A stretch of DNA of 64,000 bases from CAILHX01 sp046155285. GTDB taxonomy: Bacteria > Pseudomonadota > Gammaproteobacteria > Burkholderiales > Methylophilaceae. A program made the translations under genes and the position numbers. The notes under the pieces are model-generated. The model was not told where the DNA came from, ran no database searches, and worked only from the letters and a program-made list of their open reading frames with translations. Where the stretch lies: the NCBI GenBank assembly GCA_046155285.1, contig JBJXEA010000001.1:1-64000 (forward strand), read 5' to 3'. This document shows, piece after piece, positions 42,821-52,418 of this stretch; within the stretch, counting starts at the first letter, position 1, and each line of letters starts with the position of its first letter.

Positions 42821-43698
42821 TATTTAATGACAGTCCCAATGCGATTGAAGACGACGTAGTCCGTCCAGTTAAAACTCATCCACACAAAAAACGCGCGGCC
42901 GACGATGTTGGCCTCTGGCACAAATCCCCAATAGCGGCTGTCGTTGCTGTCGTCGCGGTTATCGCCCATCATGAAATAATGCCCTGCGGGCACGGTGCAG
43001 GAGAAGCCTTCTTCGTCATAGCGGCAGTTCTCATTCAGCGGAAAATGCTCGACTTGTTCAGGCGTATAAGTAGGTTTTTGCGGGTTGGTCATGGCAATGT
43101 GTTCGTGCTCGCCCAGTTGCTCTTTTTGCAAGTCACCAGTGATGTAATTGAGACCTGGCTTAACATATTCATAACTACCAGCAGGACTGACATTCAAAAC
43201 TTTCCCGTTGATGGTCAATTGCTTATGATGATAATCCACGTGGTCGCCAGGCGTTCCCACCACGCGCTTGATGTAATCCAATGACGGATTGTTGGGGAAA
43301 TGAAACACCATTACCTCGCCCTTTTTCGGATGGTTTACCTCAACAAAAGTATTGTTAAGGACAGGCACGCGCAGGCCATAGGTATATTTATTGACCAGAA
43401 TAAAGTCACCTATCAACAGGCTCGGCATCATTGAGCCGGAAGGAATCTTGAACGGTTCTACCAAGAACGAACGCACCAGAAATACCGCCAGAATCACCGG
43501 AAAAAAGCTCTTGGCATATTCGATAGCAACTGGGTCGGCGCTGCCCGCGGCACGTTTTTTACGTAACAGGAAAATGTCTAATAGCCACAAACCGCCTGTG
43601 AGCGCGATAAGCAACAACATGAACATAGCGAAACTGATGAGGCTTTGAAATACCGCCCACAAGCCAAGCGCCACTATTCCAAAAAATACATATTCCAT
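42820..43698 (-). CDS. lepB: Signal peptidase I
   Basis: 292-residue membrane protease removing Sec/Tat signal peptides. Two N-terminal membrane segments lie at about 3-45 and 62-78. The catalytic dyad is S89 (KIPSGSMMPSLLIGDFILV) and K144 (DYIKRVVGTPGDHV), and the box MGDNRDDSNDSRYWGFV is near the end. The periplasmic domain includes an extended NPQKPTYTPEQVEHF loop with a Cys pair (NENCRYDEEGFSCTV). Its ATG follows the lepA stop with no gap. Confidence 0.96.
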   Translation of the reverse strand: MEYVFFGIVALGLWAVFQSLISFAMFMLLLIALTGGLWLLDIFLLRKKRAAGSADPVAIEYAKSFFPVILAVFLVRSFLVEPFKIPSGSMMPSLLIGDFILVNKYTYGLRVPVLNNTFVEVNHPKKGEVMVFHFPNNPSLDYIKRVVGTPGDHVDYHHKQLTINGKVLNVSPAGSYEYVKPGLNYITGDLQKEQLGEHEHIAMTNPQKPTYTPEQVEHFPLNENCRYDEEGFSCTVPAGHYFMMGDNRDDSNDSRYWGFVPEANIVGRAFFVWMSFNWTDYVVFNRIGTVIK

Positions 43699-45492
43699 TT
43701 ACTTGTCTTCCACTCTCAATATGGCTAAAAAGGCCTCTTGTGGAATCTCCACATTGCCCACTTGTTTCATACGTTTTTTGCCTTCTTTTTGCTTTTCCAG
43801 CAGCTTTTTCTTGCGACTGATGTCACCGCCATAGCACTTTGCCAACACATTCTTACGCATGGCTTTCACCGTCTCACGCGCGATAATGTTGGCGCCTATC
43901 GAGGCCTGTATCGCCACGTCAAACATCTGGCGCGGAATCAACTCGCGCATCTTGGAGGCCAGCTCACGCCCACGGTACAGGCTATTGGCTCTATGCACAA
44001 TCAGCGACAGCGCATCCACTTTTTCGCCATTCACCATGATGTCCAGCTTGACCAAATCGGAGCAACGAAACTCTAAGAATTCATAATCCAGCGAGGCGTA
44101 ACCGCGAGAAGTAGACTTGAGCTTATCGAAAAAATCCATCACCACCTCATTCAGCGGCATTTCATAGGTCAGCATCACCTGTCGTCCCATGTACTGCATA
44201 TTGCGCTGCACCCCGCGCTTGTTGTTGCACAGCGTCATCACCGGCCCCACGTACTCCTGCGGCATAAGAATGGTGGAAGTGATAATTGGTTCGCGGATTT
44301 CTTCTACTTTGGAAGGCTCAGGTAGTTTGGCGGGATTTTCCACCATCAGGATTTCGCCGGACTTGGTGAGTATCTCGTACATCACGGTCGGCGCGGTGGT
44401 AATCAAATCCATGTCGTATTCGCGTTCTAAGCGTTCCTGCACGATTTCCATGTGCAACAATCCCAAGAACCCGCAACGGAAGCCGAAACCCAGCGCTTGC
44501 GAGACTTCCGGCTCATATTGCAAACTGGCATCGTTCAGACGTAGCTTTTCTAAAGCATCTCTAAGCGCTTCGTACTGGTTGGATTCCACCGGATACAGAC
44601 CAGCAAATACTTGCGGCTTAATCTCCTTGAACCCCGGCAACGCAGCATCCGCGCGCCTATCGGCCAAGGTCACGGTGTCGCCCACCTTGGCGTTTGCCAA
44701 CTCCTTAATACCGGCGATGATGAAGCCCACCTCACCCGCGGAAAGACTCTCTTTCTGCCGGGATTTCGGCGTGAACACGCCCACTTGCTCACACAAATGC
44801 TGCGCACCGGTGGCCATCAAACGAATTTTATCTTTGGGTTTGAGTCGGCCATCCACCACCCGCACCAGCATGATGACCCCGACATAATTATCGAACCATG
44901 AATCAATAATCAACGCCTTCAGCGGCGCATCTGGGTCACCTTTGGGCGGCGGAATTTTGCTTATTACCGCTTCCAGCACATCCTCCACACCCAAGCCTGT
45001 CTTGGCCGAGCAGCGCACTGCATCTATCGCCTCCACGCCAATCACATCCTCAATCTCTTGCATCACCCGCTCTGGGTCGGCGGAGGGCAAATCTATTTTG
45101 TTCAATACCGGCACAACTTCTACGCCCTGCTCAATAGCCGTATAACAATTAGCTACCGACTGCGCCTCTACGCCCTGCGAAGCATCCACCACCAGCAACG
45201 CACCTTCACAAGCGGCTAGCGAGCGTGAAACCTCATAGGAGAAATCCACGTGTCCCGGCGTATCAATCAGATTGAGTTGGTAAATCTGCCCGTCACGCGC
45301 CTTGTAGCTCAGCGCCGCCGTCTGCGCCTTAATGGTGATGCCACGCTCACGCTCCAAGTCCATAGAATCAAGCACCTGCGCCTCCATCTCACGGTCGGAT
45401 AATCCGCCGCAAAGATGGATAATCCTATCCGCCAGCGTAGATTTGCCGTGGTCTATGTGGGCGATGATGGAGAAGTTGCGGATGTTGTTCAT
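43699..45492 (-). CDS. lepA: Elongation factor 4 (LepA)
   Basis: 597-residue translational GTPase involved in ribosome biogenesis and elongation. G-domain motifs are AHIDHGKSTLADRI, DTPGHVDF and NKIDLP. The LepA-specific C-terminal domain contains RETVKAMRKNVLAKCYGGDI and RKKKLLEKQKEGKKRMKQ. First gene of lepA-lepB-rnc-era, downstream of a terminator that isolates it from flgL. Confidence 0.97.
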   Translation of the reverse strand: MNNIRNFSIIAHIDHGKSTLADRIIHLCGGLSDREMEAQVLDSMDLERERGITIKAQTAALSYKARDGQIYQLNLIDTPGHVDFSYEVSRSLAACEGALLVVDASQGVEAQSVANCYTAIEQGVEVVPVLNKIDLPSADPERVMQEIEDVIGVEAIDAVRCSAKTGLGVEDVLEAVISKIPPPKGDPDAPLKALIIDSWFDNYVGVIMLVRVVDGRLKPKDKIRLMATGAQHLCEQVGVFTPKSRQKESLSAGEVGFIIAGIKELANAKVGDTVTLADRRADAALPGFKEIKPQVFAGLYPVESNQYEALRDALEKLRLNDASLQYEPEVSQALGFGFRCGFLGLLHMEIVQERLEREYDMDLITTAPTVMYEILTKSGEILMVENPAKLPEPSKVEEIREPIITSTILMPQEYVGPVMTLCNNKRGVQRNMQYMGRQVMLTYEMPLNEVVMDFFDKLKSTSRGYASLDYEFLEFRCSDLVKLDIMVNGEKVDALSLIVHRANSLYRGRELASKMRELIPRQMFDVAIQASIGANIIARETVKAMRKNVLAKCYGGDISRKKKLLEKQKEGKKRMKQVGNVEIPQEAFLAILRVEDK

Positions 45493-45521
45493 GACAGGCT
45501 TAACTGGCGGTTTCCTAAATG

Positions 45522-45546
45522 AAAAGGGCGCATAACGCGCCCTTTT
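45522..45546 (-). terminator. Intrinsic terminator after flgL
   Basis: 10-bp stem AAAAGGGCGC/GCGCCCTTTT with a 5-nt loop between the flgL stop (45607) and the lepA start (45492). The minus-strand tail is TTTTCATTT. It is symmetrical, so also possible as a terminator from the other side. Confidence 0.85.
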
Positions 45547-45606
45547 CGTATGGCTGATTTCAGGATGCGGATTTTACCGCAAAGCTGAAATTCCCGCAGG
45601 TTTGCT

Positions 45607-47004
45607 TTACGGACGGATGTAATTGAACAGAGACAAACCAGACACGGTAAGGAAGGATTTTTGTGCTGCTTCCAAATTGGTATTTCTAAGTGCCAAATCA
45701 GTTGCTGCCTGAGCAAAATCAACATCCTCAAGCTTACTAATAGTGGTTTTGTATTGCAACACCGCATCCTCATTAGCACCACTATGTGAATCAACCTCTT
45801 TCATGATGACCCCAACATCAGCCGTTGCTGTCAACACTGCATCTTCAGCTTGGGTCAAATTAGCCAATGTGTTCATCACCGTGTTAGAAAGCGCAGCTCC
45901 GCCAGAGGTTCGCAACGCACCAACCAAGTTATGGATAGTGGCAAAAATATCCTGGCTGTTGGTGCTGCCCTTCAAAGTAAAGGTGTCTGGCGCAATGACA
46001 GTACCCGTAGTTGGAGTGCTACTCGGTGTTCCAGTGATACTGAACTCAACTCCCAAATCCCATGCACTTGGGTTGGTATCACCAGCAACATTCTTGAAAC
46101 TAATCGTTGCTCCTGGAATATAAGCTCTAGGATAAGTTGGACCGCCAGTCGCTGAAAGTGTTGGAGCAGAACCCGTTGGAAACGGAGCAACTAAAGAGCT
46201 ACCTTTAAGAAGTGAATCCCCGGCTGCATAAGCTACCCCGTTTATCGTAGTCGCAGAAGTCGTCACAATATCATAGGTATAAACTGATGGTCCGGGTGTA
46301 GCTGAGGTATCTTCCGCAAAGACTACCTTGTAATCCTTGGTATTGCCTGCGGCATCCCATAATGTCGGATTCAATACTGAACCCGGCGCCGCGACTCCAG
46401 TCCCCTTGTTGGTCGCTGCAGCCACCTCAAAATCACCATTGCCATTTTTAATGCGTTGAAATATATCTACACCAGAATTACTCACTGGAACTTGGCGTGA
46501 AGCGCTAACCTGAACCAAACGCCGACCCTGATCACCATTATAGGCAATCACCCCAGGAGATGTTTCGGAGAATGGCTGAGTCTCACCCCTGAACCCTGAG
46601 AACAAATATTTACCATTCTCAGACGTATTGGCCAAACCTATCAAATAGTTATATTTACCTTCCAGCTCAGTCGCTACAGCAAGTTTGTCATTTTTAGTCA
46701 GTGAAGCATCTCCCGCTTGCACAGCTAAAGCACGCACATCGTTCAACACACTGGAAATCTGAGCCAGCGTTGCCTCTTGGGATTGCAACGCGCTGGTCGC
46801 AGCAGTGCCATTGACTTGATACTGTTCCGCCGCCGACTTGGACTGGCTAATTTCCAATACGCGCGCGGCTGCCAAGGGGTCATCAGAAGGCGTAGTAATG
46901 CGCTTGCCACTAGACATTTGGTTCTGTATTTTATACAGCTCACTCACGTGGTTCTGAACCGAAGTCGTGCCCAAACTATAAATCATGCTGGTACTAATAC
47001 GCAT
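45607..47004 (-). CDS. flgL: Flagellar hook-filament junction protein FlgL
   Basis: 465-residue hook-associated protein 3. The N-terminal flagellin-like helices (MRISTSMIYSLGTTSVQNHV; IQNQMSSGKRITTPSDDPLA) and C-terminal YKTTISKLEDVDFAQAATDL and LRNTNLEAAQKSFLTVSGLS frame a long, variable Thr/Gly/Ser-rich central region (about 190-365) that makes it longer than the roughly 320 residues of E. coli FlgL. It follows flgK at 31 nt in a FliA-type late operon. Confidence 0.95.
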   Translation of the reverse strand: MRISTSMIYSLGTTSVQNHVSELYKIQNQMSSGKRITTPSDDPLAAARVLEISQSKSAAEQYQVNGTAATSALQSQEATLAQISSVLNDVRALAVQAGDASLTKNDKLAVATELEGKYNYLIGLANTSENGKYLFSGFRGETQPFSETSPGVIAYNGDQGRRLVQVSASRQVPVSNSGVDIFQRIKNGNGDFEVAAATNKGTGVAAPGSVLNPTLWDAAGNTKDYKVVFAEDTSATPGPSVYTYDIVTTSATTINGVAYAAGDSLLKGSSLVAPFPTGSAPTLSATGGPTYPRAYIPGATISFKNVAGDTNPSAWDLGVEFSITGTPSSTPTTGTVIAPDTFTLKGSTNSQDIFATIHNLVGALRTSGGAALSNTVMNTLANLTQAEDAVLTATADVGVIMKEVDSHSGANEDAVLQYKTTISKLEDVDFAQAATDLALRNTNLEAAQKSFLTVSGLSLFNYIRP

Positions 47005-47035
47005 ACTGCCTCCTAATTACCTAAGCGTTAAATTC

Positions 47036-49501
47036 TTACTGAATGGCCGCTAATATTGAGTTGAACAAGGTCGAAGAAATTTCAAACATCTTGCCAGCGG
47101 CCTGATACGCCTGCTGAAAGCGCAGTAAATCTGCGGCTTCTTCGTCCAGATTTACGCCGGAAATTGATTGCTGTGCGGCTTGAGTCTGCACGACTAATTC
47201 TTTTTGCGCGGCTCCAGTGACTTGAATTTCACTGGTTTTATTACCTACCAAACTCACCATCTGGGCATACGCACCTTGGAAAGAAGTGCTTCCACCACTC
47301 ATGGTAGACAACGTTTCCAACTGCGCCAGAACTAGGGCATTACGATTATCCGCAGTGCCATTAACATTGGGTCCAACAGTGAATGTATCACCATTTTTTG
47401 GAGTACCTGTTAGCTTGGCAGACCAGCCGTTATAGGTAATAGGTGCGCCAGAAATAGTGTCATAAGAATAAGTCTGAGCAGCTGGCACGCCGGTACCTGT
47501 AACCGTGTATTCAAGGAAAGCGTTTTGAGCGGCAGTAACGGCTGCGGCCTGTACGCTGGCAGCAGTTGCTCCAGTGACGGCCGCTGCCGCTCTGGCTGCG
47601 TCGGCAATGGCAGAAGCTGATTTATTTGCTTGCGCTAATGATGCCGGTGTAGCTGCGCCAGTTGCGGCTAGCGCAACTGTACCCCCAGACCCCGTTACAG
47701 CAACTGCAGTAATCGCCGCCAAAGCCGTAGCAGCAGTCGCACCGACAGCAAGACCAGCAATCACCACACCAGCCGCAGTACCCGCAGCAGTTGTGCTATT
47801 AAAAGAGATAGACACACTCTGACGCAGATTGGCATTTAATGGGCTGACCGAAATCACTGCGTTATTAATAGCTGTGGTAGAACCGCCAGCAGAAGCCGTC
47901 TTGGAAGTTACTCCTTTATCAACTACGAACGTATCACCAACTGCTGAGGCTCCAGATATCACGGCTGTCCAGCCATTTATGCTGATATTACTGCCTGACG
48001 CATAAGTAAATGAGGTCGTACCAGTAACCGTGTTAATAAGCGGTGCGCCAGTAGTGTTATCGGTTGCAGTAAAAGTACCCGCAGGCAAGCCAAATGTAAT
48101 AGTTACTTTGTCATTAACAGAATTCACCGAACCAGCGCTAATTTTCCCATCGCCCAAATTACCTAACGTCGCTAAAGTGCTGATAGGCGCAGCCGCGGCA
48201 ATGGTTGTGGTGCTAATACCAGAAGCTAGTGCAATACCAGCCGCACCAGTGCGTGTGGGTCTAATGAGATAAGTGTCGCCAGTCAACGCGCCTGCCGCTA
48301 GTTGAAGTGTAGTTCCATCAACAGTAACTCCAGCGGTCAGTTGAGCAGTTGTTAATATACTCTGCGTACTATCCGAAAGACGAGTCAATGTGCCGCCCGT
48401 TGCGGTGATGACCAGACGATAATCACTGGTGGTCAAATGCTGCGCATTTGCCAAAGTAGTAGTCAACACACCAACACCTGTATTGGCTGTTCCCGGCAAC
48501 ACGCTGCCAGTACCGGGGGTGAAAAAATTGCCCCCCGCAGTACCTGCAAGGTCTTGGCCTAGCACGTGCTGGTTATTGAATGCTGTAGCGACAGTAATCG
48601 CAATGCGACCCAAAGAGTTTTCAGCCACGTCTAGCGACTGATCACGGAACGCCAGCAAACCGCCTAGCCGCCCACCGCTGATGTTGTTGCTGCCAATAGG
48701 AATCTTGGTGGTGGGATTAAATTGATAGTTAACTTCAAGATGTTGAGAGTCTTCGCGGCCTGCGGCTGCCACCAAAGTGAACACCGTATCCCTAATCACT
48801 AAGGGCTGACCGCTGCCAAAAAATACCGAGATGCTGCCATCTGATTGAGTAATGACAGAGGTTCCGACTTCCTTATTCAGCAGAGAAACTAGATTTTCAC
48901 GCTGATCCAGTAAATCATTAGGAACTTGGGTAGGGTTACCGGCACTTTGCAGCGCGATTTGGTTATTAAGGTTAGCAATCTGTGACCCATAACTATTGAT
49001 AAGCTGCACCGAATCCGCAATTTGCGTATCCAACCCATCGCGTACTTCCGAGAAACGTGTTGCCAGACTCTGCAACTTGGATACCAAAGCACTGCCGCCA
49101 CTCAGCAACGCTTGACGCGAAGGCACAGAAGCCGGGTTTGAGGAAACATCAGCAACACTCTTGAAAAACTCTTCCAGCGAGGTCGCCAAACCAGAGTTTG
49201 GGCCGCCTAAAGCGTTATCTATGGGTTGAATCTGGGAAAGGTAAGAATCCAGCTGTGCGCCAGTCGCCTGCACTTGCTTCAGTTGCGTTTCGATGTACGA
49301 ACTCATCTGACGGCGCACGGTATCTACATTGACACCCTGCCCAATAAAGCCAGCACCGGTCTGCAATGGAAACGCATTCGACTGAATCAAACCTTGACGA
49401 TGATAACCAGGGGTACTCGCGTTGGCGATGTTATGCCCTGCGGTACTTAATCCAATTTGTGCGGCACGAAGTGCGCTAAGTCCTACGCTTTGAAAAGTCA
49501 T
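47036..49501 (-). CDS. flgK: Flagellar hook-filament junction protein FlgK
   Basis: 821 residues, far longer than the roughly 550 of E. coli FlgK. The rod-like N-terminus (AAQIGLSTAGHNIANASTPG) and C-terminus (NLDEEAADLLRFQQAYQAAG) are canonical. Between about 335 and 740 lies an expanded Ala/Thr/Gly-rich surface region with two related modules: INGWTAVISGASAVGDTFVV and YNGWSAKLTGTPKNGDTFTV. They are separated by an alanine-rich helical segment (SAIADAARAAAAVTGATAAS). The ribosome-binding site is AAGGTG. A FliA promoter precedes it at 49530-49556. Confidence 0.95.
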   Translation of the reverse strand: MTFQSVGLSALRAAQIGLSTAGHNIANASTPGYHRQGLIQSNAFPLQTGAGFIGQGVNVDTVRRQMSSYIETQLKQVQATGAQLDSYLSQIQPIDNALGGPNSGLATSLEEFFKSVADVSSNPASVPSRQALLSGGSALVSKLQSLATRFSEVRDGLDTQIADSVQLINSYGSQIANLNNQIALQSAGNPTQVPNDLLDQRENLVSLLNKEVGTSVITQSDGSISVFFGSGQPLVIRDTVFTLVAAAGREDSQHLEVNYQFNPTTKIPIGSNNISGGRLGGLLAFRDQSLDVAENSLGRIAITVATAFNNQHVLGQDLAGTAGGNFFTPGTGSVLPGTANTGVGVLTTTLANAQHLTTSDYRLVITATGGTLTRLSDSTQSILTTAQLTAGVTVDGTTLQLAAGALTGDTYLIRPTRTGAAGIALASGISTTTIAAAAPISTLATLGNLGDGKISAGSVNSVNDKVTITFGLPAGTFTATDNTTGAPLINTVTGTTSFTYASGSNISINGWTAVISGASAVGDTFVVDKGVTSKTASAGGSTTAINNAVISVSPLNANLRQSVSISFNSTTAAGTAAGVVIAGLAVGATAATALAAITAVAVTGSGGTVALAATGAATPASLAQANKSASAIADAARAAAAVTGATAASVQAAAVTAAQNAFLEYTVTGTGVPAAQTYSYDTISGAPITYNGWSAKLTGTPKNGDTFTVGPNVNGTADNRNALVLAQLETLSTMSGGSTSFQGAYAQMVSLVGNKTSEIQVTGAAQKELVVQTQAAQQSISGVNLDEEAADLLRFQQAYQAAGKMFEISSTLFNSILAAIQ

Positions 49502-49529
49502 TTTTTATCACCTTTACTCATATGCTTTG

Positions 49530-49556
49530 TTAGCGGCTAAAAAAGCTAAAACTTGA
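49530..49556 (-). promoter_or_regulatory. Sigma-28 (FliA) promoter of flgK-flgL
   Basis: On the minus strand TCAAGTTT (49549-49556), an 11-bp spacer and GCCGCTAA (49530-49537). This matches the E. coli FliA consensus TAAAGTTT-N11-GCCGATAA at 14 of 16 positions with exact spacing. The expected start point is about 20-25 nt before the flgK ATG (49501). Confidence 0.8.
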
Positions 49557-49655
49557 GTGAGTTTTTGTAAATTTTAAGTGTGTAACAAATCTTGCTAACC
49601 ACCCTATTTAATGCGCTTTGCCAAGCATTAAAGCCTAGCAAGAAAATGTGATTTA

Positions 49656-50570
49656 TTACCCAATAGCACCTTGCAGCGCATTCAACTTGAAAAGATCACG
49701 GAATGAGTTGCTGTTAGCAACGCCCATAATCTTGGAGGCATAGTTAGGATCAGTGGCAAAGCCACCTTGCTGTAAGCCATTCACAAAGCCAGCCGCATCT
49801 TGATTCAGGGCTTTCGCATAGCGTGAGTTTCCGCTGATGAGTTTGGCGTAATCGGCAAAGGCTTCATCGTAAGACCCATACACGCGGAACTTTTCAGAAG
49901 ACTTGACCATTCTGCCGTGCATGTATTCGTTCACATCCTTCACCGTCGTTGGGCCTGTCCACTGTGTGCCAGCCTTGACGTTGAACACGTTATAGCTATT
50001 GCCGCCATCCGCAGTTTTCAGTTCTTTTTTGCCCCAACCACTTTCAACGGCGGCCTGTGCTAATAGCGTCTCAGTTGGAACGCCCAAGGTTTTTGCTGCG
50101 GCAGTCGCATAGGGCTGCATTTTTTGGATGAATTCGTTAGAAATGGAGGCGGCTACTGGGTTAGCAGCTAGCACACCACTCATGAGGCCAGTTGTAGCTT
50201 TGGCCGACATCGGGATGTCGTAAGCTGTAGGCTGACTGACGCTGATACCACCCGCGGCCTTAGGCAAACTACGTTCAATTTGCGCCAACAACGCATCGGC
50301 CATGCCCAAGCCTTTTCCTTGCGAGACGGTTTGCGCCATTTGCTGGTCAAACATCTCGGTAAAGCTTTTAGTTTCTTCATTATCAAACAGGCCGTCTTTA
50401 GGCACTGAATCGCGCATGGTTTTAAGCATGAGCTGCAAAAAGTATGCTTCGAACTGCCGTGCAGCAGTCTTGATACCGTCATGCGTATCCTGTTTTTTAG
50501 CCTGTAACTTTACCTGATCCAGGGCTTGTGGATTGATTGCCAGCTGGTTGGCTAAAGTTTCGAGTGCCAC
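49656..50570 (-). CDS. flgJ: Flagellar rod cap / peptidoglycan hydrolase FlgJ
   Basis: 304-residue dual-domain FlgJ. The N-terminal rod-binding domain (about 30-100: TAARQFEAYFLQLMLKTMRD, FTEMFDQQMAQTVSQGKGLG) scaffolds rod assembly. The C-terminal GH73 glucosaminidase (about 145-300) has LAQAAVESGWGKKEL with the likely catalytic E176, and opens the peptidoglycan. It lies one base after flgI. It is the last gene of the rod/hook operon, 154 nt before flgK. Confidence 0.96.
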   Translation of the reverse strand: MALETLANQLAINPQALDQVKLQAKKQDTHDGIKTAARQFEAYFLQLMLKTMRDSVPKDGLFDNEETKSFTEMFDQQMAQTVSQGKGLGMADALLAQIERSLPKAAGGISVSQPTAYDIPMSAKATTGLMSGVLAANPVAASISNEFIQKMQPYATAAAKTLGVPTETLLAQAAVESGWGKKELKTADGGNSYNVFNVKAGTQWTGPTTVKDVNEYMHGRMVKSSEKFRVYGSYDEAFADYAKLISGNSRYAKALNQDAAGFVNGLQQGGFATDPNYASKIMGVANSNSFRDLFKLNALQGAIG

Positions 50571-50571
50571 T

Positions 50572-51687
50572 TTAGATAACTTCCAGTTCGGCTTTAAGTG
50601 CGCCTGCGGACTTCATCGCTTGCAGGATTGCGAGTAAGTCTTGCGGCGTTGCGCCGACGGCGTTGAGTGCCTTGACCACTTCGCCCAAAGTCGCACCAGA
50701 GCGCAACATCACCAACTCACCCTTCTTTTCCTTGATTTCTATTTCAGCTTGCGAGCCGACAGCGGTAGTGCCTTGCGAAAACGCATTAGGTTGGCTCACC
50801 AGCGGTTCGCTGGAAATAATCACCGACAAGGCGCCGTGCGCCACGGCAACAGAATCCAGGGTCACTTCTTTGTTCATCACGATAGAACCGGTGCGCGCGT
50901 TCAAAATCACTCTAGCAATATCTTCGCCGGGAGCCACAGAAAGATTTTCTACGCGAGAGATGAAAGCGATACGTTGATTGGGATCAGCCGGCGCGTTTAC
51001 TTGAATCAAGCGACCATCCACAGCCACCGCCGTGCCATTGCCAAAGCTACGATTGATTGCATTCACCATTCTGGAAGCCGTGGTGAAATCCATTTGATTG
51101 AGTTCGTAATTGATGAAAGCGCCTTGACCTACAGCGGTAGGCACTGCGCGTTCCACCGTAGCGCCGTTAGGCACACGTCCAGCATTGAGGTGATTGATCT
51201 GCACGCTAGAGCCCCCCGAAGCCGCACCAGCGCCAACACCCACCATATTGCCTTGCGCCATCGCATAGACTTGGCCATCAGCGCCTTTGAGCGGAGTCAT
51301 CAGCAACGTGCCGCCACGCAAGCTTTTGGCATTACCCAGAGAAGAGACCGTCACATCCAACTGTTGTCCAGGTTTGGCGAAAGCCGGCAGATTTGAAGTG
51401 ACTATCACCGCTGCCACGTTTTTCAATTGCAAATTTGTCGCTGCCGGAATGTTCACACCCAGTTGCCCCAGCATATTGACGATGCTTTGCACAGTAAAAG
51501 GCGTTTGCGTGGTTTGGTCACCCGTGCCATCCAAGCCTGCTACCAAGCCGTAGCCCACCAGCTGGTTAGAACGCACGCCTTGCAAAGAGGCGATGTCCTT
51601 GATGCGCTCAGCCTGCACCGAGGCTGAAAACAACAGCGTAGCAAGCAGCGCTAACAGTAATTTTGAGTGGAAATTTTTCATGCCCAT
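50572..51687 (-). CDS. flgI: Flagellar P-ring protein FlgI
   Basis: 371-residue periplasmic P-ring subunit. A Sec signal peptide (KLLLALLATLLFSASVQA, cleavage before ERIKD) precedes the mature DIASLQGVRSNQLVGYGLVA; later motifs are VGQGAFINYELNQMDFTTAS and GATLGEVVKALNAVGATPQD. The ATG could be 51687 or 51681; the AAGAAAG site fits the second slightly better. It starts 5 nt after flgH. Confidence 0.96.
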   Translation of the reverse strand: MGMKNFHSKLLLALLATLLFSASVQAERIKDIASLQGVRSNQLVGYGLVAGLDGTGDQTTQTPFTVQSIVNMLGQLGVNIPAATNLQLKNVAAVIVTSNLPAFAKPGQQLDVTVSSLGNAKSLRGGTLLMTPLKGADGQVYAMAQGNMVGVGAGAASGGSSVQINHLNAGRVPNGATVERAVPTAVGQGAFINYELNQMDFTTASRMVNAINRSFGNGTAVAVDGRLIQVNAPADPNQRIAFISRVENLSVAPGEDIARVILNARTGSIVMNKEVTLDSVAVAHGALSVIISSEPLVSQPNAFSQGTTAVGSQAEIEIKEKKGELVMLRSGATLGEVVKALNAVGATPQDLLAILQAMKSAGALKAELEVI

Positions 51688-51692
51688 CTTTC

Positions 51693-52415
51693 TTAAAAAG
51701 GCAACAACAAGGTAAAGAAGCGTGCCATCACGCTCAGCACTTGCGCGGTGTCTATAGACTGATTCTGTTTGCTCTCGATACGCGCATCGGCAAGCAGTGT
51801 TGAATTTACGGTATTGCTACCGCTAATGTTGATAGGATTCACCACGCCGGACAAGCGCACAAACTCTGTACCTTGGTTCACCGCTACTTGCTTCTCGCCG
51901 CTGACCATGAGATTGCCATTTGGCAGCACCTCAATCACCGTTACGGTAATAGAACCAGTCACGGTATTGGTGTTGCGATCGTCTTGATCATCCGAAGTAG
52001 AGACATCGGAGCTGGAATTAAAGCTTGAACTCAAGTCATTATCTATCTGGGTATTCAATACGTTGGCCGAGAAAGGCAATTTTGGCGTCACGCCCAACAC
52101 CTTAGGCGTCCCAATCGCCACAGCCGCGCTGGATTTACGATTGGCTGCTTCCTTGGTTGTACGATTGGCCGAAGTTTTTTCTACCAGCAACACGGTAATC
52201 GTATCGCCCACAAAACGCGCACGACGATCTTCAAATATCGGGCGACTATTCGCTGCGTGATAGATAGCACCGTCCGCGACCGCAACTGGCGCAGGATTGG
52301 GGCGTATCGTGGTAGGCAACTGCACGCGGGTTGGAGGGTCGCTGTCGCACCCCACCAGCACCAAAGCGCCGATAAGCAAAAAACAAAAGCGAATCAAACT
52401 ATTCAACTTCATCAT
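51693..52415 (-). CDS. flgH: Flagellar L-ring lipoprotein FlgH
   Basis: 240-residue outer-membrane lipoprotein forming the L ring. The lipobox LVGC puts the acylated cysteine at C23. Conserved FlgH text is IFEDRRARFVGDTITVLLVE, GSITVTVIEVLPNGNLMVSG and EFVRLSGVVNPINISGSNTV. It sits 3 nt after flgG. Confidence 0.96.
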   Translation of the reverse strand: MMKLNSLIRFCFLLIGALVLVGCDSDPPTRVQLPTTIRPNPAPVAVADGAIYHAANSRPIFEDRRARFVGDTITVLLVEKTSANRTTKEAANRKSSAAVAIGTPKVLGVTPKLPFSANVLNTQIDNDLSSSFNSSSDVSTSDDQDDRNTNTVTGSITVTVIEVLPNGNLMVSGEKQVAVNQGTEFVRLSGVVNPINISGSNTVNSTLLADARIESKQNQSIDTAQVLSVMARFFTLLLPF

Positions 52416-52418
52416 CCT

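Noticed and set aside
47575..47822. Alanine-rich stretch of FlgK as a possible frameshift or assembly error
   Set aside because: The frame is continuous on both sides, codon use is normal and the C-terminus is canonical, so a real insertion is more likely.
50641..51396. 251-codon plus-strand frame opposite flgI
   Set aside because: Arg/His-rich antisense frame; flgI is clearly coding.
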